DNA from: Campylobacter concisus
GTDB lineage: Bacteria; Campylobacterota; Campylobacteria; Campylobacterales; Campylobacteraceae
Assembly: GCF_002913225.1 (NCBI RefSeq)
Contig: NZ_PPAW01000013.1
Coordinates: 36,255 to 100,254, forward strand
Reading direction: 5' to 3'
Length of the DNA stretch: 64,000 bases
Made by a program: the position numbers and the translations under genes. A model generated the notes under the pieces. It worked only from the letters and a program-made list of their open reading frames with translations. It was not told where the DNA came from and ran no database searches. Shown here piece by piece: positions 38,459 through 47,881 of this stretch. The stretch's first letter is position 1; each line of letters opens with the position of its first letter.

Positions 38459-38570
38459 TCTTGTTTTATATAAGCTAAATTTTTAGGTATTAAACTTTTT
38501 AAATTTAAGAGAAATTTAGCTAGTTTGTAACTATAAAATGTAATAAATACTAAAAATTTATCTAAATTTA

Positions 38571-39122
38571 TTAGTAGCAACTAAGTTTTGTGATATTCAT
38601 ACCATTTTTAAAATATGGCGGATAGGGCATAGTCACGGTAAATGGCACCGCTTTTTGCTTTGGTAAATTTTGAGCTACGTCAAATTTATATGCCACAGTG
38701 TTTGGTCTCTCGTCCTCATCGCCTCCAAAAATCCATGAGAAAAATGAAATCCCACTTGGTTTAAATAGCGCTTCGCCACCAAGATCGTTTTTATTTAGTG
38801 GCTGATTAATAAGCTTAATTGTAAGAGTGCATTTGCTAATGGTAAATTTGCCGACATTTCTTACTTGACCTCGAAAGACGATGCTTTCATTTCTTAACAC
38901 TCGCTCGCTCTTTACGCCCTCGACTATGCCTTTTTTGGTGTATTTATCAAGAACTAGCATCAAAAAAATGGCAAGCGTGGTTGAGACCAAAATGTTTGTA
39001 AAAAGTAGCGATAAAAATAGCTTTCGCTCAGCTCTAAGCGAGAGCACAAGAAACAAAATAGAAAGTAGTGCGATCGCAAAAAGCACGATGATATGAACGA
39101 TGGTAAAGTAGTTTGAGCTCAT
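38571..39122 (-). CDS. DUF2393-like membrane protein (second of a pair)
   Basis: 183 residues with two N-terminal membrane helices (about 8-28 and 38-60), then an extracytoplasmic domain with FRGQVRNVGKFTISKCTLTI and a C-terminal PYPPYFKNGMNI. This fits the DUF2393 family restricted largely to epsilonproteobacteria. The ATG at 39122 overlaps the upstream stop by one base (TGATG) and has GGAG nine bases before; a GTG three codons earlier is less likely. Function unknown. Confidence 0.75.
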   Translation of the reverse strand: MSSNYFTIVHIIVLFAIALLSILFLVLSLRAERKLFLSLLFTNILVSTTLAIFLMLVLDKYTKKGIVEGVKSERVLRNESIVFRGQVRNVGKFTISKCTLTIKLINQPLNKNDLGGEALFKPSGISFFSWIFGGDEDERPNTVAYKFDVAQNLPKQKAVPFTVTMPYPPYFKNGMNITKLSCY

Positions 39123-39652
39123 CAAAAACACTCCGCTTTTTTGGTGATATTGTAGTCAATGAAGGCAAAGTCATTGACAAATTCTCTTATCTGCTTGCTC
39201 TGCTTTGGCAAAAGCGCTTCATTTAAAATGATACGTTTTTTAGCAAAAGGGTTTAGTGAATTTAGAAAATTTCTCGTGCTTTGCGTTGAACCAAGGTAGA
39301 AGCCAAGCTCGATTTTGCAAATGTTTAATGTGTAGTTTGAATTATTTGTGATGTTAAAATCAACCATTAGCGCATCGACATATTGAAGCTGCTTTGTGTT
39401 TATTTTGCTTATGCTAACAGGTCTTAGGTTTTCATTTATATATTTGTTTGCGTAGTAGTTGCCTGCAAAAAGTCCCAAAAAACCAGCTAGGATAAATAAA
39501 AATCCTATCTGCCACCATGATTTTATCGCAACAAAAATTCCTAAAAGCACGATAAATATAAATGCTAAAAACACCCAACCATAGGCTAGAAAGTCGATAA
39601 GTTTGGCGTTTTGAAGTATGAAAAGTATGTTGTGCTTGATGCTATTTAACAT
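39122..39652 (-). CDS. DUF2393-like membrane protein (first of a pair)
   Basis: 176 residues, two to three N-terminal membrane helices ([37 protein letters not shown]) and a soluble domain ([29 protein letters not shown]) that resembles its downstream neighbour in layout: [15 protein letters not shown] here and RGQVRNVGKFTISKC there. The two are probably paralogues arising by tandem duplication. It overlaps hisIE by 11 bases. No known function. Confidence 0.75.
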   Translation of the reverse strand: MLNSIKHNILFILQNAKLIDFLAYGWVFLAFIFIVLLGIFVAIKSWWQIGFLFILAGFLGLFAGNYYANKYINENLRPVSISKINTKQLQYVDALMVDFNITNNSNYTLNICKIELGFYLGSTQSTRNFLNSLNPFAKKRIILNEALLPKQSKQIREFVNDFAFIDYNITKKAECF

Positions 39653-40376
39653 CTCGCGATCTTTTTTCTTCGATGCCGCTCATGCCAAAACGTCTTGCAA
39701 GCTCGTTTTTGACGGCATCTGGATGTATGTTGTGGGCTGAAAGTGCCACAAGTGCGTGAAAGCAAAGATCGGCTGCTTCATAGATGAGGTCATTTTTTGC
39801 TTTTTGCTCATCTTGTTTTATCTGCTTGGCAAAACTAAGCTCTTTTGCCGCCATGACAAGCTCTGTAGCCTCTTCGCCAACTTTTTTTAGAATTTGATTT
39901 TCACCCTTTTTAAAAAGACTTGCCACGTATGATGTTTGCGGATCTGCATTTAGCTTTCTATCTTCTATAACGTGATAAAGCTCGTTAATGACGCCGTAAC
40001 TTGGCTTTTTAACCTCGCTTTTTTCATTTGAAATTTCTAAATTTTCTAAATTTATCTCGTTAAAAAAGCAAGACCTTGCCCCAGTGTGACAAGCAGCGCC
40101 TCCGTTTTGAACGACTTTTAAAAGCAAGGTGTCGTTGTCGCAGTCTAAAGATGCAGCCTTAATCTCTTGCGTGTTGCCACTCTCTTCGCCTTTTTTCCAA
40201 ATTCTATTTTTAGTGCGTGAAAAGTAGTGAGCGTAGCGGCTAGATAGAGTTAAGCTTAGCGCTTCTTCGTTCATATAAGCAAGCATCAAAACCTCGTTTG
40301 TAGCGTGATCGCAAACCACCACAGGGAGCAATCCACTAACCTTTTGCCAGTCTATACTTTTTGCTACGCTATTCAT
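39642..40376 (-). CDS. hisI: Bifunctional phosphoribosyl-AMP cyclohydrolase/phosphoribosyl-ATP pyrophosphatase
   Basis: 244 residues joining two histidine-pathway enzymes (HisIE). The HisI half has [16 protein letters not shown], the metal-site [13 protein letters not shown] and [13 protein letters not shown]. The HisE half (about 130-235) has [14 protein letters not shown] and [16 protein letters not shown] with the catalytic Glu residues. Together they perform steps 2 and 3 of histidine synthesis. It is 2 bases after the SPFH gene. Confidence 0.95.
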   Translation of the reverse strand: MNSVAKSIDWQKVSGLLPVVVCDHATNEVLMLAYMNEEALSLTLSSRYAHYFSRTKNRIWKKGEESGNTQEIKAASLDCDNDTLLLKVVQNGGAACHTGARSCFFNEINLENLEISNEKSEVKKPSYGVINELYHVIEDRKLNADPQTSYVASLFKKGENQILKKVGEEATELVMAAKELSFAKQIKQDEQKAKNDLIYEAADLCFHALVALSAHNIHPDAVKNELARRFGMSGIEEKRSRDVK

Positions 40377-40378
40377 TT

Positions 40379-41491
40379 TTACCTTTCGCTAACCGAGCTA
40401 GCTTTTGCCCTATCTTTTGCATCTAGCCAGATATTTGGCACAGCTCCGCCAGGTGTTAAGAAAATTTTGGCATCTTTGTTCTCTTTAAGAGCGTCGTTAA
40501 ATCTATTTTGCGTCTCGATCTGCTTTAAATTTAATAAATTTTGATCGACACTTTTTGCGATCTCTTTGTTCGCATACGCAGTCGCATCAGCCTCTATCTT
40601 GATAGCATCAGCCTTACCCTTTGCTTCGATGATAGCAGCTTTTGCAGTACCTTCTGCAAGGGCAGCTTGTTTTAGTGCCTCTTGATTTGCACGCTCGACC
40701 TCGTATTTTGTCCTCTCGGCCTCTTGTTTAGCGATCTGGACACGCTCGATCTGCTCTTTTACCTTTGAAGGCAAGATGATCTCACGAAGCTGCACTGTTA
40801 GAAGCTCGACTGGCTTGTTTGGCTGTGAGTCGATGTCTTTTCTTATGCCCTCATCTATCTGCCTTGCTAGGTCATTTCTCTTAGTTGGTAGCTCTTCGGC
40901 TGTGTATTTACCAGCGATGCTGCGAACCACGTCACGCACGACAGGATCAACGATCTTGCTCTCCCAGCTAAGACCCCAAGATGCGATAGTTTGTGGTGCA
41001 TTTTCTGGATTTAGGCGGTACTGCACGGTGATATCGATGCTAACTGGTAAATTTCTAGCGTCCAAAACCGAGATCGAATTTTTGCGTAAAATTCCAGCTC
41101 CCTGATAAGACTTTTGCAAGCTCTCGCCCATGTCCTCGCCTGAAGTGTAGTTGATGATCCTAACTCTGGTATCAACTACGATGATGTTTTGGATAAATGG
41201 CAAAAAGAAGTGAAATCCTGGTTGCAAAGGATTTGGCTCATATTTACCCGCTGTGGCTTTGATGCCGACCTCGCCTGAGTGTATCACTTTAAATGGCTGA
41301 GTGATAGCAAGGATCGCGATAATGGCGATTATAATGTAAGCTAGCGCACCAAATTTGCCAAAGCCACTTGGTATATTTGGCATTTTAAAATCCTTTTTAA
41401 AAGGTGGCTCTTTGTCATTATTTTGACCTGAGCCCCTGTTGTCATTACCTGGCTTTTTTTTGTTGAAATAATCATTTAAATCAGCGGGCAT
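40379..41491 (-). CDS. SPFH/band-7 membrane protein (prohibitin/HflK-like)
   Basis: 370 residues: a short, Gly/Asn/Lys-rich cytoplasmic N-terminus, one membrane helix (about 48-66, [15 protein letters not shown]), a band-7 domain (70-250; [31 protein letters not shown]) and a long helical coil rich in Ala, Glu and Lys (250-330). It resembles the prohibitin-like proteins of Campylobacter and forms large ring or cage assemblies that may regulate membrane proteases. No protease partner is adjacent. Confidence 0.85.
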   Translation of the reverse strand: MPADLNDYFNKKKPGNDNRGSGQNNDKEPPFKKDFKMPNIPSGFGKFGALAYIIIAIIAILAITQPFKVIHSGEVGIKATAGKYEPNPLQPGFHFFLPFIQNIIVVDTRVRIINYTSGEDMGESLQKSYQGAGILRKNSISVLDARNLPVSIDITVQYRLNPENAPQTIASWGLSWESKIVDPVVRDVVRSIAGKYTAEELPTKRNDLARQIDEGIRKDIDSQPNKPVELLTVQLREIILPSKVKEQIERVQIAKQEAERTKYEVERANQEALKQAALAEGTAKAAIIEAKGKADAIKIEADATAYANKEIAKSVDQNLLNLKQIETQNRFNDALKENKDAKIFLTPGGAVPNIWLDAKDRAKASSVSER

Positions 41492-41507
41492 TTCGTTCCT
41501 TTAAATC

Positions 41508-42422
41508 TTAAATATATGTTAAAAATGATTCGTATTTTTTGTTTAGACCATAAACTACGTCAAAATAAGCTTTTTGTAGTCTCTTTGTCACTTCGCCTCT
41601 AGCGCCGTTGCCGATGATGCGGTTGTCTATGCTATTTATCGGCGTTACTTCAGCTGCAGTGCCAGTGAAAAATGCCTCGTCAGCTGTGTAGGCCTGATCT
41701 CTTGTAATGCGCTCTCTTCTTACTTCGATGTCAAGATCGTGAGCAAGTCTTATGACTGTATCTTGAGTGATGCTAAGTAGGCTGTTGTCATTTGGTGGAG
41801 TGATCAATGCGCCATTTTCAACGATGAAGAAGCACTCGCCTGGACCCTCAGCTACAAAGCCCTCGCTATCAAGAAGTAGCGCCTCGTCGTATCCAGCCTC
41901 TTTTGCTTCGTAGTTTGCCATTTGAGAGCTTAGGTAGTTTGAGCTAGCTTTTGCTCTGTTCATTTGAGCAGCAGGAGCTAGTTTAGCAAAGCTTGAAATT
42001 TTAACTCTGATGCCTTTTTCTAGGCCTTCATCGCCAAGATATGCACCCCACTCCCATGAAGCGATAGCAGTTTGAACCGGTGCTTTTGTGTGCGCTACGC
42101 CCATTACGCCGTATCCTAAAAAGATAAGAGGGCGGATATAGACGTTGCTGTTATATTTATTTGCGCGAAGTAGCTCGATCTGCGCTTTTTCAAGCTCTTC
42201 TTCAGTGTAAGGCACGTTTAAAACAGTCATTTTTGCTGATCTTAAAAGTCTTTTTGTGTGGTCTTTGAGTCTAAAAATAGCTAGACCTTTTTTTGTTTTA
42301 TAAGCTCTTGTGCCCTCAAATACGGCATTAGCGTAGTGCAAAGAGTGAGTTAGAACGTGTACTTTCGCATCGTCCCATTTTACTAGTTTTCCATCCATCC
42401 AGATGAATTCTGAAGCGTTCAT
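41508..42422 (-). CDS. ilvE: Branched-chain amino acid aminotransferase
   Basis: 304 residues, fold-type IV PLP enzyme. Visible: HSLHYANAVFEGTRAY near 27, the PLP-Lys region MNRAKASSNYLSSQMA near 158, and EGPGECFFIVENGALITPP near 195 with the following TGTAAEVTPI phosphate-binding loop. It performs the last step of valine, leucine and isoleucine synthesis. Separated from the SPFH gene by 16 bases. Confidence 0.95.
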   Translation of the reverse strand: MNASEFIWMDGKLVKWDDAKVHVLTHSLHYANAVFEGTRAYKTKKGLAIFRLKDHTKRLLRSAKMTVLNVPYTEEELEKAQIELLRANKYNSNVYIRPLIFLGYGVMGVAHTKAPVQTAIASWEWGAYLGDEGLEKGIRVKISSFAKLAPAAQMNRAKASSNYLSSQMANYEAKEAGYDEALLLDSEGFVAEGPGECFFIVENGALITPPNDNSLLSITQDTVIRLAHDLDIEVRRERITRDQAYTADEAFFTGTAAEVTPINSIDNRIIGNGARGEVTKRLQKAYFDVVYGLNKKYESFLTYI

Positions 42423-42522
42423 AATTAAACCTTTCTTTTTTAGAAATTTGATCCGAGTTTATCTAAAATTGCTTTAAATTTACATTTCTAAGCCCAAAAT
42501 GTCCGTAAATTTTAGGCTAAAG

Positions 42523-43164
42523 TTACTTATTTAAAAGCTCTTTTATCGTCTTTGCCATCTCATCGATCGATGATGCTGCGTTTAAATTTATCAGATACTT
42601 GCCGCTTACCACAAAGGCTGGCACACCGCTGATACTTGCTACATCATAAGAGGCAAACCACTCGTTTAAAAGCTCTTTTGCACGATCTGAGCTTAGCGCT
42701 TTTTCGTATTCGTCTTTGCTCACGTGAGCTGCATTTAGCGCTAGATCTATAAATCTTTGCTTATCTTTGCCGTCATTAAAGTCATCTTTTTCATCGTGTC
42801 TTGCTTTGTAGATCGCAAATTTAGCTTGCTTAAATTTAGACTCATCGCTTAGCAGATCAGTCCCATTTGCCTCATCTATCGATATAAGAGCGGCGAAAAT
42901 TTTACTTGTAGTCTCGCCAAGCTTGCCTTTGGTGCTTAGGTGATATGGGATAAATTTAACCCCGTCAAGCTTTGACATCAGCTTTCTTGTGATCGTTCGG
43001 TCAAATTTATAGCAGTGAGGGCAGTCGTAGCTAAAGACCTTGACGACTGAGTTTTTAGGCACGTTAAGTGGTTTTGCTAGAGTTTGATACTCCACACCTT
43101 CAGTCAGTGCTGATAAATTTAGCGCAAAAAACGCACTTAAAATTAGCATTTTTATAAGCTTCAT
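42523..43164 (-). CDS. Thiol:disulfide interchange protein DsbA-like
   Basis: 213 residues with a signal peptide (MKLIKMLILSAFFALNLSALTEG). The thioredoxin-fold active site is FSYDCPHCYKFDR near residue 50 (CPHC, as in DsbA), and the cis-Pro loop is SGVPAFVVSGKYLI near 180. It introduces disulfides into periplasmic proteins. Campylobacters often have several DsbA paralogues, so the exact gene name is left open. Confidence 0.92.
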   Translation of the reverse strand: MKLIKMLILSAFFALNLSALTEGVEYQTLAKPLNVPKNSVVKVFSYDCPHCYKFDRTITRKLMSKLDGVKFIPYHLSTKGKLGETTSKIFAALISIDEANGTDLLSDESKFKQAKFAIYKARHDEKDDFNDGKDKQRFIDLALNAAHVSKDEYEKALSSDRAKELLNEWFASYDVASISGVPAFVVSGKYLINLNAASSIDEMAKTIKELLNK

Positions 43165-43173
43165 CTTTGCTCC

Positions 43174-43671
43174 TTATTTTGCTAGATCAGCTAGCACTTT
43201 TGCGGCGTGGTCTTTGGCTTTTACGCTTTTGTAAATTTTAACTATCTTGCCGTCTTTGCCGATCACAAATGTGCTTCTAACGATGCCAAGATACTCTTTG
43301 CCGTAGTTTTTCTTGACCTGCCAAACGCCATAAAGCTTTGAAATTTCTTTATCCTCATCGCTTAAGAGGATGTGCTTTAAATTTTGCTTTGCGATAAAGC
43401 CCGCATGCGACTTCACGCTATCTGGGCTAACGCCGATGATGACGGTGTCATTTTTGATAAACTGATCGTAGTTTGCGCTAAATTCGCAAGCCTCAGTCGT
43501 GCAGCCTGGAGTGTTGTCCTTTGGGTAGAAGTAAAGCACCACGTTTTTGCCTATAAAGTCCTTTAATGCGACCTTTACGCCGTCTTGATTTAGTGCTTCA
43601 AACTCTGGCGCTTTATCGCCAACTTCAATCGTTATCTTTCTCTCAATGTCAGCTTTGCTAAATTCGCTCAT
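43174..43671 (-). CDS. bcp: Thioredoxin-dependent peroxiredoxin (BCP family)
   Basis: 165 residues of the PrxQ/BCP class. Peroxidatic site DNTPGCTTEACEFS contains the catalytic Cys and the resolving Cys five residues on (C-x4-C). KNVVLYFYPKDN and the late LGIVRSTFVIGKDGKI are typical. It reduces peroxides in the cytoplasm. Its start overlaps the stop of the tautomerase gene by 4 bases, so the two are coupled, and dsbA follows 9 bases downstream. Confidence 0.94.
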   Translation of the reverse strand: MSEFSKADIERKITIEVGDKAPEFEALNQDGVKVALKDFIGKNVVLYFYPKDNTPGCTTEACEFSANYDQFIKNDTVIIGVSPDSVKSHAGFIAKQNLKHILLSDEDKEISKLYGVWQVKKNYGKEYLGIVRSTFVIGKDGKIVKIYKSVKAKDHAAKVLADLAK

Positions 43672-43871
43672 TTTATCCCCTTTCTTTTATCCTCTACACT
43701 CTCGCCTGCTACGCCGATATTGCCAGCGTCGTGAGTTTCGATAAAGATCATAACCGCCTCTTTTTTCTTGCCAAGCACTCTTACAAGCGTCTCGGTCACC
43801 TCTTTAAAAACTTGATCTTTTTGCTCTTTTGTAGGCTCTGGGCCTGCTATTTTGATATTAACATAAGGCAT
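43668..43871 (-). CDS. 4-oxalocrotonate tautomerase-family protein
   Basis: 67 residues. The start chosen (43871) has AAAGGAG six bases before the ATG and yields MPYVNIKIAGP, placing the catalytic N-terminal Pro right after Met as this family requires. A longer frame starting 12 codons upstream would bury that Pro and is rejected. VMIFIETHDAGNIGVAG follows the 4-OT pattern. Metabolic substrate unknown. It overlaps bcp by 4 bases. Confidence 0.9.
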   Translation of the reverse strand: MPYVNIKIAGPEPTKEQKDQVFKEVTETLVRVLGKKKEAVMIFIETHDAGNIGVAGESVEDKRKGIK

Positions 43872-43984
43872 TTTTGCTCCTTTTTTAAGATGCAAAATAT
43901 TAGCCAAAATGAGTGAAATTTCAGATTAAAGCCGTTATTTAAGAATTTGGCATTAAAATAAGCAAACTTCCAAAAGGAGCGAAA

Positions 43985-44389
43985 ATGGATTATAACAGGC
44001 AAAATAAGGGCTTTGTTTGCTTTATGTATGGCTTTGGACGAAGCAGGGCGGTTTATGCAGTTTTGATAATACTAATGGCGCTTTTAGCTGGTTTTTTAAC
44101 GCTTACTTCAAACGCTCAAGCTGACTTTTCAAATTTACAAATAGCCCTTGGCATCATACTTTGTGGCCTTTTGCTGATCCTTGTAAATCCTAAAATTTTC
44201 ATCATCAAACTAATTGGCTACTTAATCGCTTTAGCTGGCGTTATGATCGCCCTTCACAACGCAAATTTGCTGGGAGCTGATTTTAATTTATACTTTTACG
44301 CAAGTCTTATTTTTGGGGCATTTATGATGCTTATGCTTCTTAGCTGGTTTGTCTATAATGCAAGAAGCAGCGAAATAAATGAAATTTAG
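43985..44389 (+). CDS. Four-helix membrane protein, unknown function
   Basis: 134 residues with four hydrophobic segments (about 24-41, 53-70, 73-91, 103-123) and a short polar N-terminus (MDYNRQNKGFVCFMYGFGRS). Start preceded by AAAAGGAGCG. It is convergent with the DUF748 gene, overlapping its 3' end by 4 bases. No family recognised. Confidence 0.7.
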   Translation: MDYNRQNKGFVCFMYGFGRSRAVYAVLIILMALLAGFLTLTSNAQADFSNLQIALGIILCGLLLILVNPKIFIIKLIGYLIALAGVMIALHNANLLGADFNLYFYASLIFGAFMMLMLLSWFVYNARSSEINEI

Positions 44390-47300
44390 TTCACCACTCC
44401 CATTAGTACGCTTGTGTAGGTGTTTTGCTTAGGCTCTGAGCTTGTTGCATCGTTTATATTTATGCGGCCAGCCTCAAGCCCAGCTTTTATAAGCGCCTCT
44501 TTTACTGCATTTGCACGCTCATTTGCAAGCTCTATTAGTTTTGCTTTATCGACCTCGATGCCCTTTAGCGCCTCTTCTCTTAAGGCTTTTTCGTTTCTAT
44601 CTTTTAAATTTGGCACAAGCTCATTTAAAACCGCGATGTAGTCTTTGCCGCTTGAAGCGATGATTTGATTGATCTTTTGATCTAGTTTTTTGTTTTTATA
44701 AAAGCTTTCATCGAGTTTTGAGTATGTTGGCGTTATGCTAAGTTTCATCTTAGGTTTTGAGCCAGTTAGCTTTATAAAATCAGCTATCTTAGGCGCTTCT
44801 GAGCTTATAAGCTCGCTACTTCCCGCAAGAAAATCAATAGAGCTAAGATCTTTGCTGCCAAGTCCTAGGGCGTTGCCTAAAAATCTAAATGGAGCTAGCG
44901 TGATGTCAGCAAAGAGCTTTTTTACTGCAGCCCAGATGACGCCGCCATATTTAAAGTCAGGATCGTCTAAATTTCCCTCAACTGGCAGATCGATGTTTAT
45001 TTGATTATTTTGATCGCTAAGTATCGAGATAGCAAGCGAAAGTGGTAAATTTACAGCGTCTTTTGACTCAACCTTTTCTCCAAGTGTAAGCGAGTCAAAA
45101 TTTATGAAATTTGAGCCATTTAGTTTTGAGTCGGCGACGCTATAGTTTAGGTTTAAATTTAGCTTGCCTTTTTTGATCTTATAGCCCACAAACTGCCCGC
45201 TATATGGCGTTATATCAGTTAGATCGATATCTTTAAAGTCAAGCTTTATGTCGGTATTTTGCTTTAGCTCAAATGGAAAGAGTTTTGCGGTGATCTGCGC
45301 AAAGCCATTTTTACCAACCACACCTTGAAACTCGCCTGAGCTTGGGCGCTTTTTATCGATGTCAGTGAGCTTGCCATTTAGCTTTGAGATCGTTGTGGCA
45401 AATGGCATAAATAGCGATGCGTCCGAGAAATCAACCTCGCCATTTTTTAAAGAGAAGTTTTTCACGCTAAATTTTAGCTCGTCATCTTTTTTGCTAGCTG
45501 CCTTTTTGCTCTCAGGTTTTGCCTCGGTTTTAGCCTTATTTTTGTCCTCTTTTACGATCTGAGATAGGTTAAATTTACGCTCTTTGCTTAGATGAGCCTT
45601 GATAAATGGCGAATTTAAGCTCACTCCGCTTATGGCAAGGTCATTTTTGGCAAATGAAATTTTTTCAAGATCAAGGCTTTTAAAGGCGATTAGTTTTTCA
45701 GATTTTTTGCTATTTAGCCTTATATCTTTGATGCTAACTTTTGCATCTGCTTTGATATCTTTTGCGTAGTGAAGCTGGGCATCTGCGCTTATCTGACCGC
45801 TAGCTAGAGATGCTTCTAAAAAGGGCTTTGCATAGGCAAAATATTTTGGCAAATTTGTATCATTTAGCTTGATTTTTGCGCTTACATCAAGTGGCTCGAT
45901 CTTTATCTTCGAATCAACATCCAAATTTAGCTTTTGTGAGCTTTTCATCGCCACTTTTGCATCAAATGGCTTGCTAAAATCGCTACTTAAATTTGCCACT
46001 TTTACAAAAAGATTATCAAATTTATGAGCGATCTTCTCACCCTCAAAAAGGTGCGTTAAAGCGATATCTGCGTTATTTACGCTTATATTTTTTATATCAA
46101 ATTTAAACTCATTTTCTTTGCTTTTTGAAGCACTTTTATTTTCAGCTTTTTTCTCTACTTTTTTAGTGTGTTTTGCCGCCTTTGTAGCTTTTGCGCTCTG
46201 CTCGCCAAATCCTAGCTCATTTACAGCGCTTAGCCCATTGTCGTTTAGTTCTGAAGTAAATTTAGGCTTATTAACATCGACGCTAGCGATATTTAAAGCC
46301 ATTTTTAAAAGATCAAAGCTTATGCTCTTTATCGCCACATCAGCGATGCTTGCTATATCTTTATTTTTTGCTTTAAGCTCTATGTTTTTTACATTTAGCT
46401 CATCAAGGCTCGCAAGGCTTTTGTTGCCATCCATTGTAAAATTTGTATTTGTCACGCCAGCACTTGCTACATTTGCATTTGCGCTTTTGCTAAGTGGCGC
46501 GTTGATGCCATTTAGTGCTATTTTTTCAAGCGTTAGAGCGGTTTTGTTGTTTGCTAAATTTAGATTTAAATTTGAAGCGTTTATATCTTTTAAATTTGCT
46601 AAATTTCTATTTGCTTCATCTACTTTAAGAGCGTTTGCGCCTACGCTTTTTAGCTTGGCTGTGGCGTTTAACTCGCTTTTTTCATTTAAATTTGCAAGAA
46701 GCGAGATATCACTTAAATTTAGTGATTTTACGCTCGCGGCGATGGTACTTTTAAAAGAGATGTCATTTAAATTTATAGCGCTTAAATTTAGCGAAGCCTC
46801 TGTTTTATCAGCTATCTTGCTAACAAGATCAAATTTTGGAAGCTGAAGCTCGCCAAGTCTTAATTCATTTTCGCCCTCGTTTAAATTTAGCCCCTTTACA
46901 TTTAAAAAGCTATCTTTTAAATTTATCTTTGTAGCGTTTTCATCGGCCTTTATATCATAGTTTATGCCTAAATTTATAGCTGCATTTTTGATCTTTAGCG
47001 TGCTGCTATTGATAAAGCTTATCGCAACTGGCTTTATGCTAAAGTCCTTCACAGTGACGCTGCCGTCTATTTTTAGAGGATTTAGCTTGATGTCGCCTTT
47101 TAGATCGATCTTATGTGCGAGGCTTGAGTTTGAGTCAAAAGTATGGTTGCCAGCGCTGTTTTTTTCGGTGTTTAGTGAGCTAAGCTCGTAGTTTATATCA
47201 TCAAAGCTTACACTAAATGGTTTTGTTAAATTTTGATCACTATATGAAAATGAGCCTTTGATGATCTTGGCGCTATTTAGCGCGAAATTTATCGAGCTAG

Positions 47301-47706
47301 TGCTGTTATCCTCGCTGCTAGCGTTATCCTCGCCTATGAAGTTACTAAAGTTAAAGCTCGCATCTTTTGCCCTTGTGATCTTCACGCTTGGCTCATCAAG
47401 TCTAAAAATATCAACTTCTATGAGCTTTTTAAAGATAGAAAATGGCTTTAGCTTAAGGTCGATCTGCTTCGTGCTAAAAAGCGGAGAAGTGGTGTTTAGC
47501 TCGGCATTTGTAGCGTTTAGCTCGAAGGTAAATGGGTTAAATTTAGCATCACCAACAAAAAGCGTTGCGTTGTAGTCTTTTAGGTATTTTGGCGCGATAT
47601 TTTTGATAGCGTAAGGCAGACCAAAAAAGCCAAGAAGTGTGTAAATAAGCAGGAGCGAAACTAAACTTATGCCTGAAATTAGGGCTATTTTTTTCTTTTT
47701 ATCCAT
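44386..47706 (-). CDS. Giant AsmA-like/DUF748 envelope protein
   Basis: About 1106 residues. The start chosen is MDKKKKIALISGISLVSLLL, preceded by AAAAGG; longer in-frame upstream starts lack a ribosome binding site. One N-terminal membrane helix, then a very long extracytoplasmic region made of repeating beta-rich units (INLKDSFLNVKGLNLNEGEN, LNLSDISLLANLNEKSELNA), as in AsmA/TamB-like DUF748 proteins that form lipid-conducting bridges. Lys/Ala-rich linkers occur near residues 540 and 755. The end has an OmpA-like helix-strand section (DFLAGSSELISSEAPKIADF, ANERANAVKEALIKAGLEAG). Lipid transport is inferred from family. Confidence 0.82.
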   Translation of the reverse strand: MDKKKKIALISGISLVSLLLIYTLLGFFGLPYAIKNIAPKYLKDYNATLFVGDAKFNPFTFELNATNAELNTTSPLFSTKQIDLKLKPFSIFKKLIEVDIFRLDEPSVKITRAKDASFNFSNFIGEDNASSEDNSTSSINFALNSAKIIKGSFSYSDQNLTKPFSVSFDDINYELSSLNTEKNSAGNHTFDSNSSLAHKIDLKGDIKLNPLKIDGSVTVKDFSIKPVAISFINSSTLKIKNAAINLGINYDIKADENATKINLKDSFLNVKGLNLNEGENELRLGELQLPKFDLVSKIADKTEASLNLSAINLNDISFKSTIAASVKSLNLSDISLLANLNEKSELNATAKLKSVGANALKVDEANRNLANLKDINASNLNLNLANNKTALTLEKIALNGINAPLSKSANANVASAGVTNTNFTMDGNKSLASLDELNVKNIELKAKNKDIASIADVAIKSISFDLLKMALNIASVDVNKPKFTSELNDNGLSAVNELGFGEQSAKATKAAKHTKKVEKKAENKSASKSKENEFKFDIKNISVNNADIALTHLFEGEKIAHKFDNLFVKVANLSSDFSKPFDAKVAMKSSQKLNLDVDSKIKIEPLDVSAKIKLNDTNLPKYFAYAKPFLEASLASGQISADAQLHYAKDIKADAKVSIKDIRLNSKKSEKLIAFKSLDLEKISFAKNDLAISGVSLNSPFIKAHLSKERKFNLSQIVKEDKNKAKTEAKPESKKAASKKDDELKFSVKNFSLKNGEVDFSDASLFMPFATTISKLNGKLTDIDKKRPSSGEFQGVVGKNGFAQITAKLFPFELKQNTDIKLDFKDIDLTDITPYSGQFVGYKIKKGKLNLNLNYSVADSKLNGSNFINFDSLTLGEKVESKDAVNLPLSLAISILSDQNNQINIDLPVEGNLDDPDFKYGGVIWAAVKKLFADITLAPFRFLGNALGLGSKDLSSIDFLAGSSELISSEAPKIADFIKLTGSKPKMKLSITPTYSKLDESFYKNKKLDQKINQIIASSGKDYIAVLNELVPNLKDRNEKALREEALKGIEVDKAKLIELANERANAVKEALIKAGLEAGRININDATSSEPKQNTYTSVLMGVVN

Positions 47707-47881
47707 TGTGAAATTTACCTTTTTGTCAGCTAAAATGAGCCTTGATTTTACTTTAAAAAAGGTTAAAAGATAGTTAGAAATTTCAAATTTTCTATACATT
47801 GAATTTACATTTATCTTAATAATACTTTTATGCATTTCGTATTACCATTCGTCAAATATTTTTTAAACAAAGGAGCGAGTG

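Noticed and set aside
46118..46846. Long open frame (242 codons) on the plus strand opposite the DUF748 gene
   Set aside because: It is the antisense shadow of a low-complexity, Lys/Ala/Ser-rich gene; its translation is Phe/Ser/Ala-rich with no family signal.
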